This document shows, one piece after another, positions 37,996 through 48,997 of a stretch of DNA of 64,000 nucleotides. A model generated the notes under the pieces. That model did no database searches. It had not been told where the DNA came from and was given only the letters and a program-made list of their open reading frames with translations. How positions within the stretch are numbered: the stretch's first letter is position 1; every line of letters begins with the position of its first letter. Position numbers and translations under genes: made by a program. This stretch comes from Bradysia coprophila. Lineage: Eukaryota > Arthropoda > Insecta > Diptera > Sciaridae. The stretch is taken from positions 9,859,028-9,923,027 of the forward strand of contig NW_023504022.1 in the NCBI RefSeq assembly GCF_014529535.1, read 5' to 3'.

Positions 37996-39884
37996 ATAAA
38001 TTAAAATTTTAGGGCTATTTGAAATTTTTGTTTTATTTGAAAGGAACGTCGTACGGGGCTTCGTAATTGCGCTATGCGCAATTTCTAAGATGTACACATT
38101 ACATAATAATTTTACTTTAACTACTTTAACCGGCGCAATAGGCTTACGGTCAAAGTAGGGTGACAGACGCACTAGGGTCACGTACGCAATAGATATACGG
38201 GTTTGTACGGGGCTCAGTCGCAGCAAACGCTCCGACTGTTCTGATGGCTCGTTTTATCGAAAATTATCAAAAAAATATCGATAATCGATAATTATTGATA
38301 TTTTGATAATTATCAAGATATCGATAATTCGATACATCGATATTTCGGTCCGAAAATCCGATATTTATCGATATATTTTGATATATCGGTATATTATCAT
38401 GAATTTTCAGATAAATATCAAAATATCGATATTTTGATAATTATCGAATTTCGATATTTTGATAATTATCGATAATTATTAAATTATCGATAACGATATG
38501 ATTAATCGATTATCGATAATTTCTTTCGATTGATATTATCGATAATTTTGAACGTCTCCCATCCCTAGAATGGACATGAACATAGAGTTATACTTGAGAG
38601 GTAATAAGGTGGCGCTGATGCTAATCACAACACAAAGATTACCTTACTCTAAAGTCAGAGATTTTGTATCAATATGCACAAAATACAAGTGAAATAAATG
38701 AGGTTTGGAATAGAAATCTAAATTTTTCAAATCAGGTTTCTTTTCAGCATATCTGAAACTGTGGAACTGACGAGTTTCAGGTTTCAGTTGAGGTCGAAAT
38801 CAGTAGGCTTGAGCCAAAACAGGTCTAACTTGATTCCGAAGTAACAGAAGTTACCGCACCAATTATTAATTAATGATCTGTGAGTAAACAGAGAATGTAA
38901 TTACACAATTAATTAATCTTTATTAGAAAAGATAAAAGATACAAAAGTACAAATAGCTAGAAAATTATTCAATGTTCTGTTCCTAGACAGTGATCTTGGC
39001 ACAAACAACAGTTCCTAAATACAAAAATTGAAAACCACCACAAGAAACACTAAAAATTAATTTAAATGTTTGAAACTCACGAGATGGTGCGTTTTTGACG
39101 TGCCTTATGCACAAGTTGTGCACTTGATGGGCTCGATGGTTACTGTTTTAGAAAAATTTAATAATTTTAATGACGGTACTTTTCATTCAGCTTGCATTCA
39201 TCTACTGGTATATGCACTTTTCATAAAAAATAAAATTAAATATAAATCTAAACATATTAGAGTGCAGTGCATACACACAGTGCACATTGTAAATAAAATG
39301 CAAGTTGATGTGGCTTTATAAGCATTATCTGTACCTATATAGTGTATGTAATGCGCATAATAAATGTATGAAAAAAAAGATGAGAAATAAATAAGTACTT
39401 ACCGAAACGGTCAGGCTTGACCTGCGAAAAGGTCACTGCTCACGTGTGCAGATATGTTTTATGAAGTAAGTATAAGGTGCAGTGAGTGTATGATCAGTGC
39501 TCTAAAACATGAATTGAAATTAAAATATAAAAACCATCGCTTATCGTCATGACTACAAACGTGTAAAGTTTCGTTCGAGTATTTTTATCCACAACGTGCA
39601 GTAATAACACAAGCTATTGAGTTGTTCAAATATAATTAAGAACTTAAAAAGATGGAAAAGCTAGATCTACTTTTCTATAAAGGACACGGAAATGCATTCA
39701 GGCCGATATTTTGTTTCTTAAGAGATCTAACTAACAGCTTTTCTTCGGCCAATAACAAGCAGTCTGGATCTACGGCTTAACATGACTCTCGAATACTTCG
39801 AGGCGTGCAAATACTCTCGAAGGAAAGTTAGGAATTGATATCTCGCCTAGACCTTAGGACGTTACCAATCGCTAAAAAATTTGA

Positions 39885-39960
39885 ATGCGTAATTATCTGA
39901 CACGGGAATCGAACCCGGATCATTTTGGTAGAAGACAATTGCTCCATTATGTCGACCATC
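39885..39960 (-). repeat. tRNA-like (SINE or tRNA pseudogene) segment
   Basis: Minus strand reads TGGTCGACATAATGG (A-box-like) and, about 40 nt on, GATCCGGGTTCGATTCCCGT (good B box / T arm). The acceptor stem does not pair, so a functional tRNA is unlikely; a tRNA-derived SINE head is the better guess. Confidence 0.4.
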
Positions 39961-40080
39961 AGTTCAAAAAAGTCAGGAGCTCCTAAGAACTCGTCAAAAA
40001 GATTCGAGACATGAACTTTGGTAAGGACAAAGACTTTATTTCCTTTGATGTGGTGAACTCCTTCCAAAACATCCCAGTTA

Positions 40081-40195
40081 TAGTCTGTTATCTGTTATCG
40101 ACGTCAACAACAAAAATACACGATGGGCTCAGGCCTGGTTTTACTTATCTAGCAAAATGTAAAGTGAAACTAAATAAGTACAAGATTTGAAATGC
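40081..40195 (+). repeat. CATCTGTTATCG dispersed repeat, diverged copy
   Basis: CTGTTATCTGTTATCGACGT then CAACAACAAAAATACACGAT and GTACAAGATTTGAAATGCAA, in the same order as at 1896-2078. Confidence 0.5.
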
Positions 40196-41408
40196 AATGA
40201 AACGAAGTGGTAGCCGCGATATCCAGGATTGTGGGAAATTTTTGACTCCCAAGAAATCGAATGATAGGTGGACAAACATGTGGGAAATGTATATAGCCGG
40301 ATGTCAGTTTTACGTTTTCGGTTCCAGGGAAGAAAACATTTTTTGCGCAACTTTGCAAGGCGATACATTATACAAAGAAGCAACAGATTTATTCGTGTCG
40401 TGATGATACACAAATGACGTCACACGTCACACCATAATTGGTGTAATGGGAGGGGTTGTATAGGAAAACGTAACAATTCTAAGAAAATTCGGTCGATTGT
40501 GATTCATTTAGCACGACGCAGTGGTAAGAAGTGTAAAAAATTCAAGAAAATACCGTGAGTCTCGCTGCGTGACATCATTTGTGTACGGCCCTAGGGCTTG
40601 CCGCTTATGAAAGGTTAATTTATTCAATGTGATCACACATCATGGGGAATATACATCGACTTAATAGCTGTAATTGAAAATTCAATCATCCACGTTACAT
40701 TCCTCCCCATATTCCTCACAGTGTTTGATTTGGTTATTGATTTCACCGTTCAGCCTAATTAATGTTCATATCAAACACTGGATGATGTGCTGCTTTCTGT
40801 TTACGATGTTTACTAATAATAAAAACTTTCTAATTACAAAAGACTTGAAATTAGTACAATTCTTCGAACAAAACTTCTCAATAAATTACACACATTTTCA
40901 AATCACAGACATAGTCGCTGTATAACGTGAACCCAATTAAATAAAGGTCAGATGGCAAATGTTAAGATATTCCGATTTAGTTAAGTCGTTTTAAGTTTTT
41001 ATATTTTATAATCAAGAATTAAAATGTCATAAAGTGCAAAAAGTTATCGATTTACAAACAGTGTTGGTAAACGAAAATATACACAACGCGCTAGGCTGAA
41101 TTTGATTTCGTTCTCGTTTCATTTGGCATAAATGAAATTGAATTTTAAATGTTTTACTTACAGAGATCGTTTCTTTTAGTTTTAGACCTATGCCGTTCTT
41201 CTTTGGCATGAACCTTTTAGACAGCTCTGTTAACCCTGTGCGTTATTAAAAAAAAAATCCTCGCAAGCAGTCAAGGGGAGATGTTAGAAATACGTAAAAA
41301 GATCCTGCAAATTCCATTCTTTTGCCCTTGCATTTTTCCTTATGAATTTCGGTTCTAGAACATAGTCAATGCTAAAGAAGATTCGGATCATGTTATCTAT
41401 TCGGTATC

Positions 41409-41613
41409 GGGGAATCTGGCACACGGTGTCAGAAGTACGCACTCTTCAACTACGTAAAGGTGAACTTTCGCACGCAAGCTTAATGCTTTAAGTGTTTTTT
41501 AGCCCTACTGAATGACTCCTTTTACACAATTTTGGTATCGAAAAATCGCGTGCGAGTTCACCTTTTACGTAGTTGAAAAATGCGTTGTTTTAGCACCGTG
41601 TGCCAGATTACCC
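41409..41613. repeat. MITE with ~65-bp terminal inverted repeats
   Basis: Left GGGGAATCTGGCACACGGTG then TTCAACTACGTAAAGGTGAA; the right end is the reverse complement of GGGTAATCTGGCACACGGTG and TTCAACTACGTAAAAGGTGA. About 205 bp, no coding capacity, target duplication not clear. Confidence 0.75.
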
Positions 41614-42054
41614 TACGCCATCTATTCATAAATGTCTTAATGTTAATCTTGTGTCAGTCATCATAATAAATCAAATTTTCGTGAATTTTCTCGAAACCAA
41701 GAAAATTAAGAAAACAAAATGTACATATTTTCTGTATAATTGCGATTTTCCTAAATTTTACGATTTTCTTCAGTATTTTTAAATTCAAAAAAATCAGTAA
41801 AAATTCGTGAAATTTCGTTTTCTTCATTTTCGTTTCTACAATTTCTTGGTTTTTTATGAAATTTTTCTCAAAGAGTGGTTGAATCACGGCAGAGTATAAT
41901 AAACCAAGCAGGAGAGGTTCATTTTCGAAACGTCAAATAAGGGACCTAATACACTGTATGAAAATGAATCAAATGACCCAACTGTATACTAGGTCACGCA
42001 GATCGCCACTTTATTAGATACGCGGGACAACACCTTTTCCATACAAACATAACT

Positions 42055-43268
42055 ACACGGTCAATATCGTCAGGAACGATATTATCGTTTTTTAGACGAT
42101 AGTATCGTCTAAAAAACGATAGTATCGTTTTTTGGACTATAGTATCGTTTTTTAGACGATAGTATCGTCCAAAAAACGATAGTATCGTTTTTTAGACGAT
42201 ACTATCGACTAAAAAACGATAATATCGTCTAAAAAAATTTCATCCAGGACGATAATATCGTCTAAAATTATAAATTTTAAAATATTTTCAGGACGATATT
42301 ATCGTTTTCTTGACGATATTATCGTTTAAAAAAACGATAATATCGTTTTTAAACGATAATATCGTTTTTAAATAAAAATTCTAGACGATAATATCGTCCT
42401 GGGCGATATTATCGTTCTGGATGGTTGTTGAAGACGAAACACAAAATCTTGTAGATAAACACCTTTTTATAGACGGCAAATATATATTAAAAATAGGTTC
42501 ATTTGGTTCCGTAAAGTTAAATTTTATAATAGAAAAATTACACAGACTAATTATGAGACGATGCGAGAAAAAAAAATTAACTCCTAAGTTCCGACACCGT
42601 TCCGGCGCCCGGCTCGCATTGCGGCCCTCCGCTTCGCTCCGGGGCAATGGGCCGGATCGCTCAGCGTGTTAAAACGCTTTTTATGTACAATCTAAGTTGG
42701 TATTCATTTCGTAAAAAGATGAATTATTTAGGGACGAACTAAACGCCTTTTTTAAACACTGATGTGTAGGTGATTTCCTCTGACAATTGTTTTTTGATAT
42801 TTTGGAAGAGAATTCGGTTCTTGCTGCACCTCTGAGTAAAATTAAGTCCTGGACAATATTACCACCCAAAACTAAACGATAATATCGTCCTGGGTGATAT
42901 TATCGTTTTTTTAAACGATAGTATCGTGCTGGACGATATTATCATTTAAGAAAACGATAATATCGCCCAGGACGATATTATCGTTTTGGACGATATTATC
43001 GTACAGAAAACGAAAATATCCATTAGATTTTCTAGAACGGTAATATCGTCCAGAAAACGATAGTATCGTTTTCTGAACGATAATATCGTCCAGAAAACGA
43101 TACTATCGTCCAGACAATATTTTAGAATTTTCCAATTTAGACGATATTATCGTCCTGGATGAAAATTTTTTGGACGATAATATCGTTTTTTTGGACGATA
43201 GTATCGTTTTTTAGATGATAGTATCGTCCAAAAAACGATAATATCGTTCCTGACGATATTGACGGTGT
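42055..43268. mobile_element. Element built from ACGATA-TATCGT palindrome arrays
   Basis: Inverted ends: left ACACGGTCAATATCGTCAGG and right reverse complement ACACCGTCAATATCGTCAGG. Arrays of the 13-bp palindrome ACGATAATATCGT and variants (ACGATAGTATCGT, ACGATATTATCGT), joined by short TTTTTAG/CCTGG/CCAGA linkers, fill 42065-42418 and 42875-43258. The central ~450 bp is non-repetitive and includes a GC-rich segment with GCCCTCCGCTTCGCTCCGG. No transposase. Target duplication not resolved; superfamily unknown. Confidence 0.75.
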
Positions 43269-44044
43269 CGAAATGTCCCGCCACCAAATTATGTAATACA
43301 GTACAAATCACATTTTCAACTAATAGAATCCAATTGAAGTTATTCAATCCACATGCGATATAGACGTTATAATACATATGTAAATGTCGTAACATAGGTA
43401 CTGCATGTGGATTGAATAAGGAGAACTGGATTGTAACTTCTTATGTTTCCTTTTTTTATTTTCTGTTTCTTTCCTTAAAGAATAGACAATGTAGCTCAGT
43501 AGCTCAGCTCTTACTTTTTCTTCTTACTTTGTCTCATTCGTCTCTCAGCACAGCTCTGCTACTAGCATGAACACTGAATTGACAAGTGTCAAATTTGGAG
43601 GCTTTAGTGATTCGAGCTACCGCTTAGGATTGTTTGTATTGTATGTTTTAACTCAAACAACGAAAACAAGTCACCTATATGTATAACAGAAACGCAGTGC
43701 CTATACTACTGTGATTTCATCAGCCTCCGAATATTTTCTACGTTCGTGCTAGTGGCAGTGCTGTGCTATCAGCCAATTTTTTGGCGGTGTTAATATCATT
43801 CAATATTTCATTCACATTACAATAATGCAGTCTTCTTTTGTAGATACTTCAGTTGGGGGTATTAACAGCAGATTTTTCACGAGTGAAATGAAGGAGGAAT
43901 AAAATATAAATGAAAAAAATGAGTGTCAATTCAATTCAATTAAAAAAAAAAGAAAAATTTTCAATTCTGGCAAATTTTCTTAAAATTCTTGATTTTCATT
44001 AATTTTTTAGAAATTCTTGGTATTTTAGAAAAAAACAAATCAAA

Positions 44045-44211
44045 TATTGATTGAATCTATTACTTCTTTTGATCAATAATTTTTCGACAGATCCATACAA
44101 CATCTTCTACTTCATTAGATTTTAACATAAATTTTCCTATAAAATATTACAATAGGAAAGGCTCATCGTTTATTTTCATCGTATCTGTCTATAACAGATG
44201 GCATAGCCGTT
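44045..44211 (-). repeat. CATCTGTTATCG dispersed repeat, inverted copy
   Basis: Reverse-oriented copy ending CTATAACAGATGGCATAGCC, with TTGAATCTATTACTTCTTTT and CATCTTCTACTTCATTAGAT at the distal side, matching 1896-2078 on the other strand. Confidence 0.5.
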
Positions 44212-45933
44212 AAAAGATTGCAATGCACGCAACATATATAGTTTTCCCTATCGAACGCACAAGTTTTCAATACACCTTACATAGAGGATAGAGGAATGTC
44301 AAATTTAAAGGAAAGGAAACTTTACCCTGGACACAAAATTAACCTAAGAGTCAAGTCACTATGGTATAGAAGAGTTAAAATGAACACGAAAGAACATAGC
44401 ACTATGTGCAGCGCGGAGAAATAACGATGATTTAGCTTCCTACCTGTTCTACGTAATTTATTATTAATGTCAGTCGTTACAAATTGAGTTCACCACTCCT
44501 TGATAATAACGATTAAAATTAATTTTAATAAAAGTAAATCTTAATCTCTGCTGCATTTGTTAAACAAAAGACCACCCATCTAATAAAGAGTAGAAAATAA
44601 AATATGAAAAAAAAAACAATTCCTAAAACTCGTTTGTTATTTGCACAAATGAAACGAATTTTTCTAGTAGCGCACATCCATTCCATTACACCGAAAACAA
44701 TTTGTTTATAATCGCATTGATACATTACAATATTATGTATACCGGTCGAGGTTCTTCTATCAAAATACGAAAAAAAAGGGAAGCTAAAATATATCAAAAA
44801 GAGATTTCCAACGAAAGCGCAACACACTGCCAAGACACCATTGCATTTATTTTCATTTCATTTTATGTTTTATTGAACAAGTAAAGTGCTTCTTCTTCCA
44901 TGTCGGAGCTATAAGTTTAAAAACAGAAGATAATTATATACATTCGACCGTGATGTAAATTCTTGATGAATGGGTACATAGAGGAGGTTTGGATAAAGCG
45001 TATTATTCTTATTGGTAATGGAACTTCTGAGGTAGAAGAGAAAATCTCATATTCGAACAGGCAGCAAAATATTATTTTATAAATTATAATGCAAGTTTAC
45101 ATATATATAAATTTTGCGTTGGTTTTTTAATTGAGTTCACGATATTAGTTGAAAATATATCTTTGGCTTTGATCGGATTTATGTTCCTGAAGTTATAGAT
45201 ATTTTCAAGAGTCGTTCAGAGATTTGCAATGGGTAAAATGTTACATTTTTATAGATAAATGCCGGCGAAGTAGGAAAAAAACTACTTACCAGAGAGCTAC
45301 CTTTTTAAAACCCACTCTAATATTGCTATTATACAAAAAAAAATGTCGAACAAAACAAAATAACCGACAGATTAAAATCAAATGTAAAGAAAGGAAAAAA
45401 AAACTTTAATTTGACAAAATAATTAGTTTTGTTCACGTTTTGACCGTCGTGACTTTTAAGCTGACTTTAACGTGAGGAAATAATAAAATGTAACACCAAT
45501 TGGGTTCAGATATATGCATAGAATAATATGTAGACAGCTAATAGTGTTCATATTCAGTTAAAGTTTTGATCTCCAGAACACAAAGTTGAAAGACAGTATA
45601 GACGTGAAAACTTATTACGTACCGCATTTAGATGTTCGATTATCAATGTTCAATGAGCACACGCAACCCATTTGAATGGAATTGAAAATAGTGAAGGAAA
45701 CTCAAGTTAGATTGGACTGGAAGTGATGAACTCTCCTCACTTTAAATGAGTGACAGTGGAAACATTCAAATACGGAAAACACATATCACCAATATCATTG
45801 TGTGGAATCTACTACTTCTTTTGATGTAAACATTTTTACAACAGATTGAAATAAAATCTTTCCATAACCTTAGGGCCTGAAGAGTTCAAACAAACATTTT
45901 GAACAAACAACTATATTAAGAGAGCGTTATCAC

Positions 45934-46020
45934 TTAAGTCATCAGATCCACATCAGTGGTCATAACGAATTAAATTTCTGTTTTATAAAAGGAGTAAAAA
46001 CGCCAGCACCGAGGTTTGTT
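45934..46020 (+). repeat. ~90-bp direct repeat, copy 1 of 3
   Basis: AAGTCATCAGATCCACATCA, GTCATAACGAATTAAATTTC, TGTTTTATAAAAGGAGTAAA. Related copies at 47327-47415 and 47954-48045 in the same orientation. Function unknown. Confidence 0.55.
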
Positions 46021-46329
46021 CACTGAAAAATATGATAAAATTTACAAATAATCGATACAGTGGCCGACTTTCAATTTTGTGCACTATTTTGAATCAGCTG
46101 TTTGACCAGCTGGTCCATGTAAACAAACAAACTCAGTTAATTTTATAATCAGGAGTTAGATAAAAATAACAGTAAAACTAAAGATTCGTTGTTTTTTAAT
46201 GCAAATGTAATGCGTCGGTTGACATTTCATCCCATGGATATAAAAAAGTAGAAAGTAACGTAGCGATACGGTGCAAAATTTGTAAATTTAATTAATGAAA
46301 AAAAAAACAATTTTCTATGAAAAGATATT

Positions 46330-46660
46330 GTTTTGCATGGAAAGCATATTTCATATGGAAAACATGTCTCGCATGGAAAAACATGTTTCAAATGGAAAAC
46401 ATGTTTCGCATGAATAACATGTGGCGAATGGAAAACATGTTTCGCGCGGAAAACATGTTTCACGTGGAAAACATGTTACACATGGAACACATGTTTCGAA
46501 TGGAAAACATGTTACGGATGAAAAACATGTGTCGAATGGAAAACATGTTTCGAATCGAAAGTATGTTTCGTATGGAAAGCATGTTTCGTATGGAAAGCAT
46601 GTTTCGTTTAAAAACCATGTTTCGCATGGATAACATATTTCGCACAGAAAACATATTTTG
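46330..46660. repeat. 18-bp minisatellite with AAACATGTTT palindrome
   Basis: About 18 copies of ATGGAAAACATGTTTCGC-like units inside the Tc1-type element. The core AAACATGTTT is self-complementary, so long open frames of repeat peptides appear in several frames on both strands; these are not considered genes. Confidence 0.92.
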
Positions 46661-46924
46661 AGTGGACATGGACAACCGGACAACCCATTTTCTAATTTAT
46701 TGAACTTCATAAAGTGTAACAAAGTGAATAGCATTAAATTCTTTTATGTGAATCTATAGAAGGTATACCTTCTAGTCTGTTTATTCCATGGCAATCATGT
46801 CATCAAACTTCTAATTGGTTCTTACTTTTCCTTTGAATTCCGACGATTAAACAACTCGTGGTGGTCAAAAGTTTTGGAGAGCATTTGTTTCATAACACAG
46901 ATTTAGGCATTGAATCAGTGTTGA

Positions 46925-47030
46925 GGAATTTCGCGCCGTGTCATTCACAATAACCCACAAAGTGACATTTTCCTTATACAAAATGTGTCATTTTGTCAAT
47001 TATTGTGAATGACGCGAAATTCCCAGCAGC
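46925..47030. repeat. Nested hairpin (~45-bp arms)
   Basis: Left GAATTTCGCGCC, GTCATTCACAATAA and AAAGTGACA; right reverse complement TGTCATTTTGTCAATTATTG and GAATGACGCGAAATTC. A small imperfect hairpin inside the right part of the Tc1-type element. Confidence 0.7.
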
Positions 47031-47326
47031 CACAGCTGAATCAAAATAGTGCACAAAATTGAAAGTCCGCCACTGTACAAATCGAATGTTTTATGGATAA
47101 TTATAAGTTGATATTTACCGATTATTTATCATTCGATATTTACCTATTATCGATAAAACATTCGAGCGATATCGATTTTTTGAAAATATCGATAATCAAT
47201 TTTTAAGGAAATAATCGACATCTTATCAATCGAATGAATTATGAGACATGCCAACATCGCAGCAATGAAATATGTTATCACACTTCCGGTGTCAATATCT
47301 CCTAATCTATGCCTTTGATTGTAAAT

Positions 47327-47415
47327 CTTAAGCCATCATATCAATCTTGCATCAGAAGTCATAACGAAGGCATTCTCTGTTTTACAAAAGGACTAAAAAT
47401 ACTACATATCTTTGT
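47327..47415 (+). repeat. ~90-bp direct repeat, copy 2 of 3
   Basis: AAGCCATCATATCAATCTTG, GTCATAACGAAGGCATTCTC, TGTTTTACAAAAGGACTAAA, aligned with 45934-46020 and 47954-48045. Confidence 0.55.
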
Positions 47416-47953
47416 ATGTTTCCGCACTTCCCTTTGTAGAGGTATCCGAATCTTTGCATTCGAAAATATTGTTTTTTACATTCCTTTTTCAAGAATTCGA
47501 CTTCGACATAACTACCTAGCTAGCGATGTATTTCAATCGCTATTCATCCTAAATTACGCCAGGCATAAATTAATTGGCATAAAGTCCTAGATTTCCGATT
47601 TCCTGGTAGATTCACCTATAAGAAATTTAGCACTCTCCTCCTGTTGGGATGTTAGGGGCATACAAATTTCAAGTAACACTACTATTCCTCTGCTGATAGC
47701 TGCGGAAAATTTCATGCGTGACAGCATCGAAAAGGCAATTGACGTCTGACTGTGTAAGACAATTTCTTCCACCCAATTTGACCAAAGATTTTACGTTATC
47801 CCACACAAAATTTTGCTAATGCGGTTCTGGAAGTTCGGTATTTCAACTTCAAAAGGTCGGGGTGCAGGATTTATATTAGAAATTGATTTCAATTTGATTG
47901 AAGCTTTTCAGTCCTTTTATTTTCTAAATTTTTTCGCGTTCGGGCTTACGTAT

Positions 47954-48045
47954 CTTAAGTCATCAATACGACATCAGTAGTCATAACGAAGAAATTTTCT
48001 GTTTTACAATAGGGCTACAAATGGCATCACCAATCTGTGGAAGTT
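47954..48045 (+). repeat. ~90-bp direct repeat, copy 3 of 3
   Basis: TAAGTCATCAATACGACATC, GTCATAACGAAGAAATTTTC, TGTTTTACAATAGGGCTACA, aligned with the two upstream copies. Confidence 0.55.
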
Positions 48046-48479
48046 TGTACATTTTCAGTGTTTGCTTATCGCAAGATTCCTAGAAGATAGGGCCAACTGC
48101 ACAATTTTCGAGAGAGCTAAAATTATTTTTCGGGCTATGAGAAGGTCGTTGCTTGTAAATCGGCGTGTTATAAGTTGAAAAACTGTAGTTTCTGTCTTAG
48201 TATTAATACTACATGTGGCATGGAGAGATAAAATTTGCGTATATCTGTACGCAGCATAATATTGTTTGTCTCTTTAATATAACGAGTGCTTCCGTTGGTT
48301 ACTTTTCGTAAAAGTTTATTAACAAATTAGTCAGTCCATTACACGGAGAGATACCGTTTTCCGTCAACGACTACTACTCCCACAGACTTCATTGGGAGAC
48401 TAATATCTTGATTCTAATCCAGAGGGATTCCTAACAAAAACGTCTACCAAAATCGACGTATTTTCTACTCAACCTTTTC

Positions 48480-48687
48480 ATTTGTGCCTAGAAAGTTGTT
48501 CGACCCTACAGGGCAAAAAAATTCCCCGACGCTTGTGTGGCGTCCAATCCCCCATAAGATCCTCTTTGTGCCGAAAGTGCATGAAATTACCTTTCAACTG
48601 ACACACTACATGTTTCGTGTACTTCCACAAGTGTCGAGGATTTTTTTTTTTGAAAGCAGTTTGGGTATCTAGGGTCTAGGCACAAAT
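48480..48687. repeat. Possible MITE with ATTTGTGCCTAGA ends
   Basis: ATTTGTGCCTAGA at 48480 and its reverse complement ending at 48687; inner partial match CGACGCTTGTGTGG / CCACAAGTGTCGAGG. About 208 bp. Lies just downstream of the CCT8 3' end. Target duplication not identified. Confidence 0.5.
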
Positions 48688-48813
48688 AAAAAAACCGCTG
48701 TGAAAAGCGTCCGATTTCGGAAGGCTAATTTTTAGAAAATATGTCCAACGACCGATAGCGACCTTGAGTAACGGAAAAGGCACACAGATAGATTTGTGTT
48801 TTGTTAAAAATAT

Positions 48814-48819
48814 TTTATT
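48814..48819 (-). promoter_or_regulatory. Poly(A) signal for CCT8
   Basis: Minus-strand AATAAA about 180 nt beyond the CCT8 stop codon. It is the first canonical signal seen downstream of the gene and would give a short 3' UTR. Confidence 0.6.
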
Positions 48820-48997
48820 GACTGGGTTAAATGATGCAAAAAAATACTGAACAAATATATAATTTGCACAACTAACTGATCGAAAGATGAGGTGAACGAA
48901 GCTCTTAATACAAAATTTGTGATCTAAATTAGCATTTTTACTCAGTTACAGTTAAAAAGAAAAATTAATGCAAAACTTAAAACATTCCGACAAGCGC

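Larger units (their letters stand above)
36367..38567. mobile_element. 2.2-kb non-autonomous hAT-like element with internal satellites
   Basis: Termini TAGGCATGGGCGA and the reverse complement TAGGGATGGGAGA fit hAT ends, and an exact 8-bp duplication GAATGGAC flanks the element (36359-36366, 38568-38575). Subterminal regions consist of ATCGATAAT / ATTATCGAT palindromic repeats (36384-36415 and 38255-38545). Between them lie a hairpin GCCCCGTACGAAGTACGAAG, an 8-bp minisatellite, a ~145-bp tandem array and a CGGGGC-rich right part to about 38228. No transposase frame is seen. Confidence 0.85.
38576..42054. other. AT-rich non-coding stretch
   Basis: Besides the dispersed repeat near 40081, the tRNA-like segment near 39900 and the MITE at 41409-41613, nothing is recognised. 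A minus-strand donor GTAAGTACTT near 39400 follows TTTTCGCAGGTCAAGCCTGA, which could be a small exon. Confidence 0.5.
43269..46057. other. AT-rich non-coding stretch
   Basis: No gene recognised. It contains the inverted dispersed repeat at 44045-44211 and the first ~90-bp direct repeat at 45934. A 102-codon minus-strand frame at 44525-44833 is hydrophobic because it is T-rich and has no domain. Confidence 0.5.
46058..47075. mobile_element. Tc1/mariner-type non-autonomous element
   Basis: Ends CAGTGGCCGACTTTCAATTT and reverse complement CAGTGGCGGACTTTCAATTT; the terminal repeat extends about 44 bp, and TA flanks both ends (46056-46057, 47076-47077). CAGTGG ends and TA duplications are typical of Tc1-like elements. 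Inside lie an 18-bp minisatellite and a second hairpin near 46925-47030. No transposase frame. Confidence 0.82.

Noticed and set aside
39885..39960. Functional tRNA gene on the minus strand
   Set aside because: The B box is good, but the acceptor stem does not pair and the D arm is poor; recorded only as tRNA-like.
46317..46734. Open frames of up to 127 codons on both strands with repeating MENMFRMENM-like peptides
   Set aside because: They are produced by the 18-bp minisatellite, whose unit length is a multiple of three and whose core is palindromic, so stops are absent in several frames.
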